64,000 nt of DNA from Cymodocea nodosa (GCA_036874045.1 CM072342.1:3556501-3620500), one strand, 5' to 3'; positions 1 through 14,000 are shown, counted from the stretch's first letter. A program made the numbers and translations. The notes: a model not told the origin generated them from the sequence alone.

Positions 1-599
1 TGTTAGCTCCTCAAACAACATGAAGAAGGATTTGTTTTTATTGTAGGCTTTATGTCTAGCCAAATAAACAACCACACTATTTGCCTTCCTGTAGCACTAA
101 ATGGTGGGAATAGTGCAATATCCTTAAATTCTCTGGAACCACTCCCAACTATGCTGATTACCTTTGACCTTTTCTTAGATCATGCCAAAAACCACTTTGG
201 AATTGGATTCAGTTTCTTCTACAACTAAGCCTGCATAGAGAAGAAAAATGAAAGACATCCCAAAACTGCCTACACCCCAGCAACCACGTTAGAAATCAAA
301 CCATAGAAGACAAAATGCAAACAGCACTCTGCCATGGCTCTCTCACTACATCCCCAACAACAATGTTAGCAGGAGTAACCTTGAACCTAAGTTTAGGATG
401 CCATCACTGGAATGATAGAAAATGACAACTTGATTGCATGTAGTCCCTAAAACTCAACTGCATGCATAGAAGAAACATCCCCACTTTGTAAGTGAAACTT
501 TTTGTCAGTTAGGATAATGTTGCATCACCAATAATCACAGCTTTGAGCAAAAATGGAAATGAATACTGTTGAACTGTCTAGTGCAATTTTCATGCCACA

Positions 600-1560
600 C
601 AGGCCAACATATGAGGCTTGGGACAACACCCCACAATGAATACTGAAAAGATCCTGCATATGAGACCACCCAACAATGCCAACAGAGAACCTCTAAACGG
701 TAACAAGTTCACCTCCAAAAAGATGTTTGAGATTCAGTGGGGTCCATTGGCACAATATTGCATTTTGAGGCCAAAGATCTCTTTAGATTGGGCATTGCTG
801 TCCACAAGCACAACATTTCATTGCAAATGCCATGTAAAAATGGAAACCTAAGTGGGCATCCATGAACTTCAAGATATCCAAACATTTATGAATGATGTCC
901 TGAATAAGTTCCTGGGAAATCTGAATATGATTCAAAGATATCCCAACCTTTCACCAAGTCTGCTTGCTTCTCACCGATCTACCTAGGGAACATGTCAACC
1001 AACCTGTCAAATAATTTTGGGGCACACTTTGGGAGCTGCATTACCAGCACTGATGTGTGGAATTGGGCAAAGCTACTTAAATTCTCTACCTTGGAATTAA
1101 GCAGATCATGGAAATCAAGAAGCTCTTGTGCATTAGACTTCCCATGAAAAAAAATACCTGACAAGTTCCATAGGGTCTTTTTCAATAATTTCCCAAGCAT
1201 TCATGAACAAGAATAATGGAAAACCTTTCAGGCCAGCCTCTGCATGAAGGGGCACAGAGAGCAAAGTACTTTCATTTCCCACTCAGGAATCATACCCAAC
1301 ATGTCACCCTTTTCAGTTACCAGAGTCGAAATTATGTCCAGAGCCAATCATCTAGTGCTGAACCTTCAAATGAGAAAAGATTCTTGAAAAAAGCAATACA
1401 TTCCACCTTGATCCCATCTGACTCACGCATCCACACCCTAAAGGGACCATTAACAGTGGAAATGAAATTACAATGATGATGTTTAACAGAATTGTAAAAG
1501 AAGGCAGTGTTCTTCCCAGTTCCCACCCTCCTGGACCCATCTACGGTGACTCAATGAGCC
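600..1560 (-). mobile_element. Decayed L1-type non-LTR retrotransposon (LINE) fragment
   Basis: Read on the minus strand, with stops and frameshifts, this block gives a run of plant L1 reverse-transcriptase landmarks in the right order. A GxxNTAFFYNSVK motif lies near 1510, followed by FFKNLF near 1370. Next come AWEIIEKDPMELVRYFF near 1180, KVENLSSFAQF near 1080 (the usual S..FRPISLCN region), and KLFDRLVDMFPR near 1000. Last is QADLVKGWDIFES near 930 (the usual QxxFVKGR.I). It cannot be active. LINE-derived sequence may continue towards position 1, but I could not confirm it. It sits in the intron upstream of the first visible aminopeptidase P exon, in antisense orientation to that gene. 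Confidence 0.75.
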
Positions 1561-1900
1561 TTTAGGCCCTAGAATTCCTCTCTTCGTGACTTCCAGAAAT
1601 CTGTCCTGCAATGACATCCTGGAATGCGTGCTTTGTGTATTGCCTGTCAGGCTCCTTGTGTAGGTTAACATGGTGAGATTCAACCCACTGACATAACATT
1701 GAAGTCTAAATGGTCAGTTTGTATATGATAATCCCTTTGTACGTCAGTTTTAGCACCACAATAGGGCAATCATATTTCACGTGATAATCCATTTGTATGT
1801 CAGTCTTGTTCCATATGATCAACTTAAAAAATTTTGGTTTATGACTTGACTTTGAATGCTTTGGCTAAGTGCAGTAATATAGAGAAGCATGCTTTTTCAG

Positions 1901-4900
1901 GTTATGGTGCAAATGGTGCTGTCATACATTATCGACCATGTCCAGAAAGCTGTAGTGTTGTTGATGACAAAAACTTATTCCTATTAGATAGTGGTGCACA
2001 ATATGTTGATGGTACTACTGACATTACAAGGACAGTTCATTTTGGCAAACCCACAATGCATCAGAAAGAATGTTTCACCAGAGTTTTACAGGTCAGTTTA
2101 GTGTTCTGTACTGTTCTGTTTAACAAACAGATTTTCTGCATATGCATGACTCTGGATGAGAATCAACTGTTCACAAGTGACTTTCAGAAAATATATAGAA
2201 TCCTTATTTTTGTCAAAGTTGGGCCTTTTGATTGCTTTTATTTTATTTTGTACAGGGTCACATTGCCATTGATCAAGCTGTGTTCCCTAAAAATACACCT
2301 GGTTTTGTACTTGATGTATTAGCCCGTTCTTCTTTATGGAAGATTGGACTTGATTATCGCCATGGTAATCACCTTCTCTTTTATTCTTTTTGTTTCTTGC
2401 TGAAAGCTTGTGCCATTTGTTACTATAGGCTTCTCATTACAATTCTTATATAACATGGTATAGTTTCTCTATCTGTGTAGGCACTGGCCATGGTGTGGGA
2501 GCTGCACTAAATGTTCATGAAGGTCCTCAAAGTATAAGCTTTCGATTTGGAAATATGACACCTTTGCAGAAAGGCATGATCGTTAGCAATGAACCTGGTT
2601 ATTATGAAGATCATTTTTTCGGGATTCGTATTGAGGTAATATAATCATGTCCACATTATGTTTTATTTCAAGGTACAAAAACTCTTATAATTGTCAATTT
2701 CCTTTGTTTAAGTATCATTGAGCTGAAGGTCAATATATGCCAAAAATTCATGGAAATAGTTTTCAATGTGGGTAAACAAGGAATTCAACTTTGATTTCAT
2801 ATTAGACTTAAAAACCTGTTAGTAAAATACCATTATGTCAAACCCATGTCAGTGTAGACTTAGCTAAGAAAGTCACCTTTTGTTGAAAAATTATTATGTT
2901 GGCGTCAATTTCTTTGTCATTTCAACATGTCAAAAAATCATTGTGTCGGCAAAATTTCAGTGTTACGTGTCAATGTTTAGTTGCATATGGATAAATGACC
3001 TAACAAAACTTCATTAGATGGTTTCTAACCAAAATATCATGTTTTTACCTTGTTTCAATCAATGAATTGATCTTCAGTTTTGTGTAGGACTTCAATATGA
3101 TAAAACTTGGTGGAAATTTTGATGTAAGTTTAGTAAAATCAAAAAATTCCACAAAAGAAGTTCAAAAACCACAAATTCAGTACAAAATTTTAGAAGTTGA
3201 AGTAATCAATAGTACACATCTAGTAATTAAGATTAAGTTTTAGATATTCATAACATTAAAAACGTAATATACTTCCAAACTAATGTGTTTGTGCGGCAAT
3301 TTATTTAAAATATACTAATAATGTTCTAAAAAGTAAGAAAAAGAACTATCCTTATACAACTTCATACCATGTAGAATGTTTTATGTTTTCATAATCCTCT
3401 CGTTTTAGGCCATTTGTTATTTAAACAATTCTTGTAATCATTTTTCTCTTAACGCATACAAATTTATCATGTGAAATGAGTATAATATGTTCTATACTCA
3501 AACATTGGAGGATGTTGATGTACCAAGTTAAAAGCACAAATCTCTTGAGGCTATTGAGAAAACTAGTAGGAAGGTTGGTATGGTGGTTGGTGGGGAACCT
3601 GGTAAGGAACTTGTTCTTCAGGTAGTGTAGGCACTAGTTGTGGATAATTGAAAATAAAGCTCAAATCCCTATTATTTAATGTTGGCTACCCTAACTTAGA
3701 GGATCATAACAAGACTCTGTTCTTCTTGCCTATTCATTAACAAAGTCGTATTCCCATAAGTAATCTTCTCCCCACTAATTAGACTAGTTGGGCCAACAAG
3801 TCACAAGTTGGACTAATTGATTGATTGCTACATAGATGCTCGGCCGACAAAATAATGGATTGGACTCCTTGATGGGGTCTGTCTTGTTCTTTTTGATGCT
3901 CAAGTTAGATGAACACTATGCAAGACGAGAGAATGTTGGTTTAGTGTGAGATTATGTACTTGAAATAAATTATTTACTATGGTATTTATATCTTGTCAAT
4001 AGTAGTTGGGGATAGGTGAATCTTGATCACGCTCTAGCTAGCATTTGTATGATCAATTAGCATCCACATAGGTTCCACATGGCACTCATACAATATGATA
4101 GGGCTCCATGTTGTTAAGCATGCTTGAGATGATTTGGTTGACCTATTTGGCCTGACTGGCCTACTCACAGTTTTTCCTTATTGGGTGTTACTAATCCTCA
4201 TTTGTTAGTCAAGTCATTTGAGTGGTTAGACTAATCCTCATTTGGTTGGTGTTTGGAGTGTTAGTGACCAATGTAGATGTAGGTGGTCATCCCCTCACAA
4301 TGTGGTCGTTATCGTACTCCATTCATTGTGGCATCCTTGTACTACTTTAATGGCCTTTAGCAGTTCCTTTTCAGTTGGACTTTTGTCATCAAATCAATGC
4401 CTCATTTTTTGTGCCAATTGATTTCTGTAAATAAGGGGGAAGGGGTTCCCATTTTTCATTTGCACATTCTGCCAAATGTGGAGTTCATTTGACAAGCAAG
4501 CCAAACAATCCAAGTGATCCAATCAGTTAAACCAGGCCAACTAGTGATCTACGTGAAGAGATGGCAGGAAACACATCAAACCTAATCGACCTTGGTAAGA
4601 ATCAGATTCTTCATCACTTGGATTTGGGAGATAGTTCTGATAATGTACCATTCAGTCATCCCTGAGTGTGGGTTGAACCTCTCCCCCCCAGGAAACCGGT
4701 GGACCTGCTGATCAGACCAAATTTATGGTTTCAACCAGTTTGACCAAGATGGAAAAATAGAAAGTCCCTTGTTACAAGATCCATATACCCATTTACCTAA
4801 TCAAATTCAACATCTAAACTTAACAAAGGAAAAACAAAATAAACCATAACCTAGCCAACTCCGTCATTCCTCTTTATTTGCACCACCAGCCAACCACATG

Positions 4901-7667
4901 CACATTGCTGGTTCTCATCCACATGCATGTAGGCCGCCAACTATTCTCCACAACTCTACGCACACTTGATTTTCCTGCATACTCTGCACACTACCAGCTC
5001 ATCTCCACATGCGCATCAATGACTCTTCTTTATAGCATGCACATCTCTATCTCCATAGTTTCTAGTTTCTCTCTGTAACTCATTCTCTTCACAATACTAT
5101 CATCTACAGCCACACTTTTTTGTTCTGTTAGTCCACTAAATTATTATATTGTATTTTCAATGGGATCTCATTTAGTTTTTTGATAATAATGCATTTTCCC
5201 AAATGATTAGCAGTTTATGTTTTATAATATATTTCATATCAAATACTTGGATGAAGATAATATTTTTGTCAAAAAATGTCTTGATTAGAATATGTGATTA
5301 AAATCATTTTTTGCCAAAAAACTCTGATTTTTAGAGAAATTAAACTCTGATTATACTTGAATTGTTGAATACTTGAACAAGTGAATGTGTATATCCAATG
5401 CTTGAACAATTGTGTGGTGTAATCTATATAGTTGTCATTGTTTAAGTTTTCGTGCATGTCTTTTTCCCTGACTTTTCCTGAATTTTCCTTATTTTCTTAT
5501 ATATAATGCAACATTAAAGTATTTAACTATTAATTATGACTTCAGTTTGATTTCACTGGATCAGTCAGTCTGGGTGACCAGCTCAACCTATGAACCAAAC
5601 ACCATTTCACTCTGTTGGGTTGATGTCCAGTCTTGTTATGAGAACTTGCCGCAAATCACTACCCATCATCCCCAGCCAACTTCCTCCTCATTCACCATTG
5701 GATACCACCTCCACCAGCATTTGGGTTAACTAGATCAGCCCAGATTATATGGATCAATTTGAGGGAGAAAAACAAAGTCCAAGGGAAAGATGATTAGAAT
5801 TAATGCATCTTCAAATGATAACGTCTGTGGATTATGGACAAAGTGCATTTCCTTCTGATAGAATACTGCATGGGTTATTGCATGCCTTTGTTGGTTTTTA
5901 GTTATTTTGTTTACTTTTGGGAATGATCAAGTTGTTTTTCTCTTTTTCTCTTCATTGGAATTTATTTATATGATGTGTATCTAGTTATAAATTAAAATTT
6001 TTGCACATGACATTAATTGGATATCTCTGAGATCTCTGTTTCTTCATCGTGTAGAATCTCCTCCACATAAAGGAAGCCAATACACCAAATCGTTTTGGTG
6101 GAATTGAATATCTTTGTTTCGAGAAGGTTACATTTGCTCCAATTCAGGTACCTTGCACTAAAATAGGTTTGATAATTTTTTAATTGTAACTACATTTTTA
6201 TTATTGAATGCTGTCTGTTGGAGTATGTTAATGCTGGATAATCTACGGTGGAGCTGTGCCTGGCCGCCTTTTGTTTTTCAAGGATTCCTTAGATGGACTG
6301 GTTGCCCTTGGATGCTATCTGTGTCTATTCAATGAAGTAAAACTTTAAGGTTAACAAGTTGATCTTGTTACAACGACCGAGAACAGGCACAAGATAAAAT
6401 AATTCACCATTATCATGGTAATTGTAAACAAAAATGGTAATCATTAATAGAATTATTTGTAGGAAGGCTCATCAAGCATATATTGGTGGAATTTCAAAGG
6501 AATTCAACTTTTGTTTGGAAGTTTGATGATTCCTTTGATTTTTGAAGACCTGCCTATAAGAAAATCAACTGGTGGTATGCCATCTTTTTTGGGTAAAACG
6601 AGCAAGGTCGTCCTTGATGTGGGAAATTGTGATAATCATTGCGACACACTGCATAAATAGATTCAAATACAACCTAAACAAATTTTAAGGGGAAAACTGT
6701 GTATTGAAGATCATTAATGCTATGTTTAAGAAGCAAAAATATATATAAAAAGTTGTACAAGGAGGATGTCAGAAGATAAGAAGCCTACAAGCATGTATAT
6801 TTTAAGAAAACATTAGATGAGAAATATTAATGGAGGTAATATTTGGCCATATTTAGTTAGGTGCAACTAGGGTCTATTTTTTCCAACAAAAAAATTTTCT
6901 TGGTGGCGTCCCCAGGAAAACTTCTTGATGGCACCACCTTTTTATTAATATTATATTTCTAAATTAAATATAATTATATAATTAGTTATGGTACAATCTA
7001 TTATCGATTAAATTTTTATTCAAATTTGAGTTACAAATTAGCTTTTATCCATCTTGATAACATGATCAAAATGCTACTACCTTGTCTGCAGCTCTGATAC
7101 CATGCACAAATCAAGAAAGGAAAAAATTGAACTCAGCTAAATTCTCTCCATAATACATGAAAGAAAGATATAAGAGAGTGGATGGTAGTTTTAATGTAAA
7201 GCGAAGCATAGATCAAACATCTAACAGAAAAATAATCAATGAGGTTTAATAACTAAGATTATATCCTTCTAGGACTCCAAGAAACACGGTAAAGTACTTT
7301 ATCAATTCCTACAATTATTTTTTTTATTTTCCATTTGCTGGTAATTTCTTCACAATATGTTGGTTGGGTTTTTTACTCCTCCAAAACACTTTGCAGACTA
7401 AACTAGTTGACTTCTCTTTGCTTTCTGCCGCTGAGGTTACATGGCTTAACGATTACCACTCACAAGTCTGGGAAAAGGTTAAACAAATTAACATTGACCG
7501 GGTTACAATATCTTTTGATTTGTTTTCTCCCATTAAGATGAAAACTGCAAACACGGCATTTTCCCCATTCATGATGACGATGTACCTTTTTCCAGGTCTC
7601 ACCGTTGCTAGAAGGTGCTGCTCTTAAGTGGCTCTGGAACAATACACGGTCTGTTCCGACACAGTAA
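1901..7667 (+). CDS. APP1: Xaa-Pro aminopeptidase P (3' part of gene, six exons)
   Basis: This is a metallopeptidase of the M24B family that removes the N-terminal residue from peptides with proline in position two; plant members are mostly cytosolic. Exons: 1901-2091, 2256-2364, 2481-2635, 6055-6147, 7397-7477 and 7596-7667 (TAA). All join in phase with GT-AG introns. The dinuclear metal site is visible: [14 protein letters not shown] supplies two Asp, [16 protein letters not shown] the His, SNEPGYYE one Glu and FGIRIEN the last Glu. The protein ends in [14 protein letters not shown], typical of plant APP1. The first exon starts in phase 1, so the N-terminal half lies upstream of the window or beyond the large LINE-bearing intron. 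The reading frame extends left through the 1901 acceptor, but the upstream residues do not match the family. An AATAAA at 7761 is a likely poly(A) signal. Confidence 0.93.
2636..6054 (+). other. 3.4 kb intron of the aminopeptidase P gene
   Basis: The region between the FGIRIE exon and the NLLH exon holds no open frame that I recognise. It is AT-rich, with a moderately GC-richer stretch at about 4.4-5.1 kb whose short frames resemble nothing known to me. Its length, compared with 116-164 bp for the two preceding introns, suggests old insertions. Confidence 0.7.
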
Positions 7668-7760
7668 CATTCTCGTGCTGGGCTACTTGTAAGTCATCCC
7701 AAAAGATTAAAATTGTGATGTTTGCATTCATTTTATTGTAATATATCTCTTGGAGAATTC

Positions 7761-7766
7761 AATAAA
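7761..7766 (+). terminator. Probable poly(A) signal of the aminopeptidase gene
   Basis: An AATAAA hexamer lies about 95 bases after the TAA stop of the aminopeptidase P gene, a normal 3' UTR spacing. Confidence 0.5.
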
Positions 7767-7839
7767 ATAGAAAAGAATGTTGTCATCAACATCTAGAAGA
7801 GTTTCATTAGCCCTTTTTTAGTGAAGTTTCTTTCTAAGC

Positions 7840-8260
7840 TTAAGTGCAGGACACCACCAAATCTGACGAACACAAACATGAAAAAAGCTCAGATAGAGCA
7901 CATACAGTAGGTAAAGCAGATTCTCGAGGGAAATAGACAAGCATATGAGTGGAAAACGACACCAAAACATGTGTCACTGCATAAAAAATTAGGAGGGTTA
8001 TCCCTCTTCCTTGCACGCCCTCTCCCTTTTTAAAGGGATGTGGGAAGAAAGGTTTCCCCCCACTCCCTGGAACTCTTGTCGCTTTCTTTAGGGGAAGGGA
8101 AGGGTTTGTATTCCTAATTGGAATCCCAACTCCACTCATACATTTTGCTTCATGGGGTTTATCTTTTCTTCCAGGCATCTTGGGGAGGATCCATATGAAC
8201 CCCTTATTTAGATCTTCGAAAAAAAGCTTGGGTAATACCGTCAGGGACATGGAAAAGGAT
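7840..8260. other. Unassigned GC-richer block with a 136-codon open frame
   Basis: This block between the convergent aminopeptidase and RRF genes is clearly richer in G+C than its very AT-rich flanks. It has an open frame on the minus strand (8250 to 7840), basic in the middle and hydrophobic towards its C-terminus. I recognise no family. The change in composition suggests inserted DNA, possibly of organellar origin, but nothing in the sequence proves this. Treat the frame as non-genic until a match is found. Confidence 0.35.
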
Positions 8261-10977
8261 TTAAACTAAGCTTATTTTTAGTATTTACTTAAAGTCAAGC
8301 ACATAATTCAGAAGATTTAGCAAAATATGTAAATAGATAGAAAAGATGATTTATGTTGACTCTATACACGCAATGGCAAACCTTATTATTGATGTCTTGT
8401 AATAATAAGGTTGCTTTATTATGTCTTAATGGTCATGAATTTAAAAATCTTAGAATCTTCATTTATGAAGATCGCATATAATTAGATTTTATGTAGTCTT
8501 GTGCACTTAATTTTTACCATTTTTATTTAAGCCAAAACATCAAAGCAAAGAAATACGAAGAATTCTTTAAAAATACTCGAAAGCTATAAATATGAATTCC
8601 AAGTTCGGCTTAAAAAGCTCGTCTTGCATTTGACAAATTGCAAATCAAGCGTTGCATAAGTCACCGTTTCAGATCATCAAGCAGCTTAATCAATTAACGG
8701 AGTTTGTTTTCACTGACCTCGGTAAATGAATCCGAGTGGAATTAGATGAACTTCTGTCGGTCAATTCTTTTGTACCAAAGCAAAGATATCATTCCCAGCT
8801 CATGGTGCATTATGATTTTTTTAGTCTGACTTCAAGTACAATTTACGTTTTCTAAGAAGTTAGACAAACTATTTATGTCAGAGTATTCTTTTTTATATTG
8901 AGATCATGATATGATGTTCTGAATCTGATTTAAATGCCTGCCTAAAATTTGTTTGATTTCTAACATTGTATACTTGTCTCTTGTAACTTTTAATCGGCAT
9001 AAACAAGCTTTTGGTCAAAATTGTGAGATTTTTATAAAATTATCTCTTCTTTTTACATCAGAATAACAATATAACTAACATGTAATTATCATTGAGAACA
9101 ATGATGGTTAACACGTATAAATGGTATAAAAAATGTGTTTTCTATAAATAATACGAACCAAACATACTACTTCGGATCGTCGCACTAACGTGATAATGGA
9201 ACAAATGCGCAACGCAACACGGTCATTTTTCAATATATGTTTTTTGAATCATTTTGAAATATCTATTTAATGAGCATAATTTTATTTGGAGACATTCATT
9301 ACCTAATTCAACACAATTTGATTCATTTATTACCTAGTTGTACATATTTACAATTTAAAATAAAGTTATTAATATATTAATGTAAAATTAAATTCAAATA
9401 TATTTTCCATATATTTGATATATTATATTTTCAACAATCAATCATAGTTTTACTAAATTTACAAAATATGATAAAATAATGATAAACATGATAACAAAAT
9501 CATCTAATATGATTAGTGCAGTAGTCTAACCATAAATTGTTTATGATATTCTCAATATTTTGATCTCATGACTGTATATAATCTTGAACCAAACGTAGTC
9601 TTAGATAGCATTAGAAAATGTCTTTTCATTCTAATTTTAAAATAAAAATTTATTTCATAAACATATTCAAATGCAAATTAAGTACTTCAAATTTCATTTT
9701 GGTGCTTATTCAATAAACTGTATTTTTAAATGAATGTCTACTTAGTAAGTATTTTCAAACATAGCTTAAGACAATATTTTGTTGAACTTTTTTAACATTG
9801 ATAATATTGATGAGTCATCATAATGATTTTAATTGGTTATAACTATTTTAATCCAACGCATACAAATAAGCTAACATTTTCAAAAAAATTAGCAGAACTC
9901 GACCTTTTGCATTCAACATTTTTAATTCAAACTACAATTGTTTAATTGGCTAAATAAAAATAAACTGACATCTAAATAATATATTTAGTAACTCCCAAGT
10001 TTGATACATATCGTTAACTCCATGTCTAACTTTTTGAAAAAAAATGATTTCTGAGCTTTGTATGACAGAACTAATACAACTACGGCTACACTCTGATTCA
10101 GGAAAATAAAAAGATTCTTGGTAGAATCTTAGCACAGAAATCTGGGCAAACGCAACCCCAGTCCACGCAAGATTCAGAAATCTTTACTCATATGTTGTCC
10201 CAGTTGGAAAGATTCGTGAGAACATGGTACAAACAAAACTGAGGAAGATATGAAAACAAAATAACTTGGAAAGATCTTGTAAACAACTTGCACTGAGAAG
10301 TTTTCCAGCACAATACGGAGACATTGTATCCGCGTGACGATCATCTCACTGTAAAGCCACAGTAAAGATAAAAAGTGAAAGAAAACCTTGGGCTTGTAAA
10401 GCAACTGAATTGCCATAGATATGAGGGAATTTATAGATCGAACTCTTGGATTTTCCAGTCACACCACAAGGAGAATTTGACATAGGCCTTAATCCACATG
10501 CTTTCACCAGCAATGAAATGGCAGAAAAGGAAGATCACATGTGTTGTTGAAGTTTACACTGTCAGCAATTCCTGAAAAAAGAAGAAGACAAGAATTGATT
10601 CAAGTTAAAAGTGTGAAACACCTTCCAATGACAACTATGAAAAACATGTTCTTGACTCTCGAGGAAAAAAGGATGATCCGCTCCCTTTTTCTCGATATAC
10701 TTCTAAATTCACACAACTCCTAAACAGAGTACATTTCACTTCAGCATATAACTTATGATGCTCTTCCTGTCGATGTAATTCTAAATTTCCCATACTAAAA
10801 GGAGGTACGCTTCAGTTCAGCATAGAAAATATGGTACTTTCAGCTATAAACCTCGACTTTTGTGGAATGTCAAATCAGAAATCCATGTGGTACACTCTTG
10901 CATTGATTAAAATTCTAGGCTTCGATTTTCAGATAAGGGAAGCTGCAAATGCTCTTTTCCAGTGGTAAGTGTGTACT
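8261..10977. other. AT-rich intergenic DNA between two convergent genes
   Basis: This is the space between the 3' ends of the aminopeptidase (+) and RRF (-) genes. It is long, AT-rich and full of stops. Short open frames near 10.2-10.7 kb have no recognisable motif. The part next to 10977 should contain the 3' UTR of the RRF gene. Confidence 0.6.
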
Positions 10978-11062
10978 TCAGAGGATACCTTCTGTTTTTA
11001 GATGCATTTTGAGAGGATGCTTTCTGTTTTTAGAGGATACCTTCTCCTTCTGTTTCTGGATG
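10975..11062. repeat. Three-copy short tandem repeat across the RRF stop region
   Basis: On the minus strand three imperfect copies of a roughly 20-base unit with core AAACAGAAGGTATCCTCT follow one another, the middle pair separated by about a dozen bases. They cover the last codons of RRF and replace the tail expected from the family. Confidence 0.6.
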
Positions 11063-14000
11063 GTATCTATCTTCTTCATATATCCATCCGTCACTTTCTG
11101 AAATTTCAGAATACAAGTAAATATTTGGATTATGTTAAGCATCCGGAAAATGGATCTGAAAATAATGAGTAAATAACTGCTTGGAATATAACATCAAAAT
11201 TTTGATCTTAAAAAGAGATTTTCCACCTGAAGGTCGCTGGACAAATCTTTAACATTGTCCTCAGAGAGCTTTTTCTCCTGTGAGTGGTAATAAAGAATAT
11301 AAAATACAGAACATGTTAAGTCTATGAACACTACCAAAAAACCAACAGACTGGAACTTCAAAGTAGAAAAATGACACTGGGATTTATAGGCACAAACCTT
11401 CTCAAGTTTCTCATAAGCTTTTAGAGCATCCCGCCTTATGTTTCTTACAGCAACCTACAAAAAGGTCATTGTTCACATAGACTGTTTTTGAGCCATGATA
11501 TGGTATTCTCTATTAACTTCTTTATCAATTTTAGTTTTACAAGATGATTGTGCACCAATGTTGGGTGCACCATAGAAAATATTATAGTATGATAAGGAAG
11601 TGATGGCACAAGGAGCAAGCAAGTATGAACTTTAGGCTTGTCATCCAGGAAGTTGTTCTCCCATAAAGAAGTGATCCAAATATGGATTGAGCAAATGAAG
11701 TGAGTCAATGACTATGACCACCACATTTCATCCCCCTGTTTATGTATGGGGAATTTGCTGCCGAAAGGTTACACCAAAAGGTCAAATCTTGTGATAGATC
11801 ATCTTACAAGAGTGGCAATGACTCTAGCCTTGACAGTGACTCGGTTGGGATGTTGCATCTTAACTCAGAGGGTCTTCAATTACATCTTAAACATGTATCG
11901 TAAATGAAAGAGGGAAATTCCTGTGATAGGAGATATCATTAGTTCCGACAAACAAGTAGCAACGATTCTGACTTAGAGGCTCAGGATTTTTTGATCTGAA
12001 CTCCATTTCTATTAGACGTCTAAAGCTTTGGTAGCATCTCCTCTATAATCTACAAGCTACAAGTCTATGACGTTGTCTATCACAAAACATTCCTTATTTC
12101 ACCAAGATACTATATAAACCTTGTGTTGCCAGTTCTCCCTCTCTAATCTCTAATACATGCTAGAATCATGGCTTTAAACGTTGGTGTTGTGTTAAAAAAT
12201 GGTCTGAATAAAATAGGAAACATGACAAACATCGATGGAAATATTGATGCAAGTCCAGTAAAAATACAAAAACCCATGCAAATTTGAAAATCTCAGATAA
12301 GCTATATAAGAAATAATATAAATTTAAGACTACTTATATACAATTTCTAGATATGTATGACAATAAAAGAACTATATAATTACATACAATAGAAACAAAT
12401 ATTTTAAGTACAAGAACATAGAAATAGCCAACAAATGTTTTAAATAGATCAATTCATATTATCTGAGTAATATATATGTAACATCTGTATATTGATTTTT
12501 GCTCTCTCGTAAGCTATAACAAACTCATGCATTTCTGAAATTTCCATGATTTTTTAAATAATTTCATTGTATTTCTCATCATTTCTTAAATTTTAGTTGA
12601 AGATACATATTTTTAAAATATAAATAATCACATTGCTTTTATTATATTAGGAAATGAAAATTTCCCGATTTATAATGATTGTATAATAGAACTATGTATA
12701 ACTAGCTTAAATATCCTATGTTTATGTATATATGTGTATTTAGGTTGATTTGAAAATACAAAACCATTTCAAAAATCATGAAACTATATGCAGAAACCTT
12801 AGATCTATAAATTTTTTGCCTAGACCTAGGAAACTCAGAAACATACATTATACATAAATATTAAGACCTAATGTCGGGGTGTAACAAGCTATTTTATAAA
12901 AATTTAGGAAAAGAAAAAAAAACTCCATGTCTGGCCGATTTTGTCCATGTCGATTGATATGGTTGTTTTACATTTAGAAAATTCAGTGTATTGGTTGACA
13001 TCAAATACATTCATCAAGAAATTTCGCTGAAATATGTCAACATTTAGAACTATGGCTAGTATGTGAGTGACAACCTCACACTATAGATCTAAAGATTCTA
13101 AGCAATCTGTATATTTCTATGCATCATGTAGCATATTTACTTTATAACTGTTGATAGCTGAGGCATTCAAAACCTTTGACATTTACCCAAATGATTAAGG
13201 GATCTGTACCCTCCTAAAAAACAATGGAGGTAAGGAGGAAGAGTGACTTGTGTCCATTCATCTGCAACCTCTTCTGCCATTTCGTTTTCCTCTCTACAAC
13301 AAAAGTAACAGTGGCACATGTGAAGAGAAGCAACGACCAACACAAAGAACAATGTGCACAGTGGAGTGCGCAAGATCGCACTATCCACCAAAGGTCATGT
13401 GTAAGAAGGTCATGCTATCTATCAATTGCAATAAGCCAGAAAGGTGATGGAGGATACGTGTCTAAATGATATGCATAGACACATGGAGGAGAGAACTCAC
13501 ACAAACTGAACACTCAAAAAAGGGGGCTTCAATTCTTGACAGAGTTGGCCCCATTAGTTTACTGGTTTTGGCTTTCAGCAACCTCACAAAAGTACTGTCT
13601 TCTCACATAAATGGAGGAGCTACTCATGCAATGAGTCTCCTAAATATAGGAGTAGAAGGTCAAGAAGTTACACATGTAGAGAATGGAGAGAGAGGACGGA
13701 GAGATTAGGAAGGAAGATGGAAAAGGGCCTCAACAGAGAAACAACTTTAGTTAGGTTGACAACATTGCAATGGAAAGGGAAGAAAGTGACAACTAGGGTT
13801 TCCCTCCTCCTTGCTTAAAACATGAAATTTAAGGGACTCTTAAACGTAAAAATGTTGAAAAGAATGAGATAGTCAAAAAGAATACTTGTATGTTTAATCA
13901 ATACATAAAGCCTCTTATATAGAGGATACAAAAGGACTCTTTACAATGTGGAACTAAACTCACTTACGTAACACTACTAACTTTAACAATAAACATATTA

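Noticed and set aside
13167-13708. Several overlapping open frames of 65-81 codons
   Set aside because: They lie in a probable solo LTR and are open on both strands without any motif.
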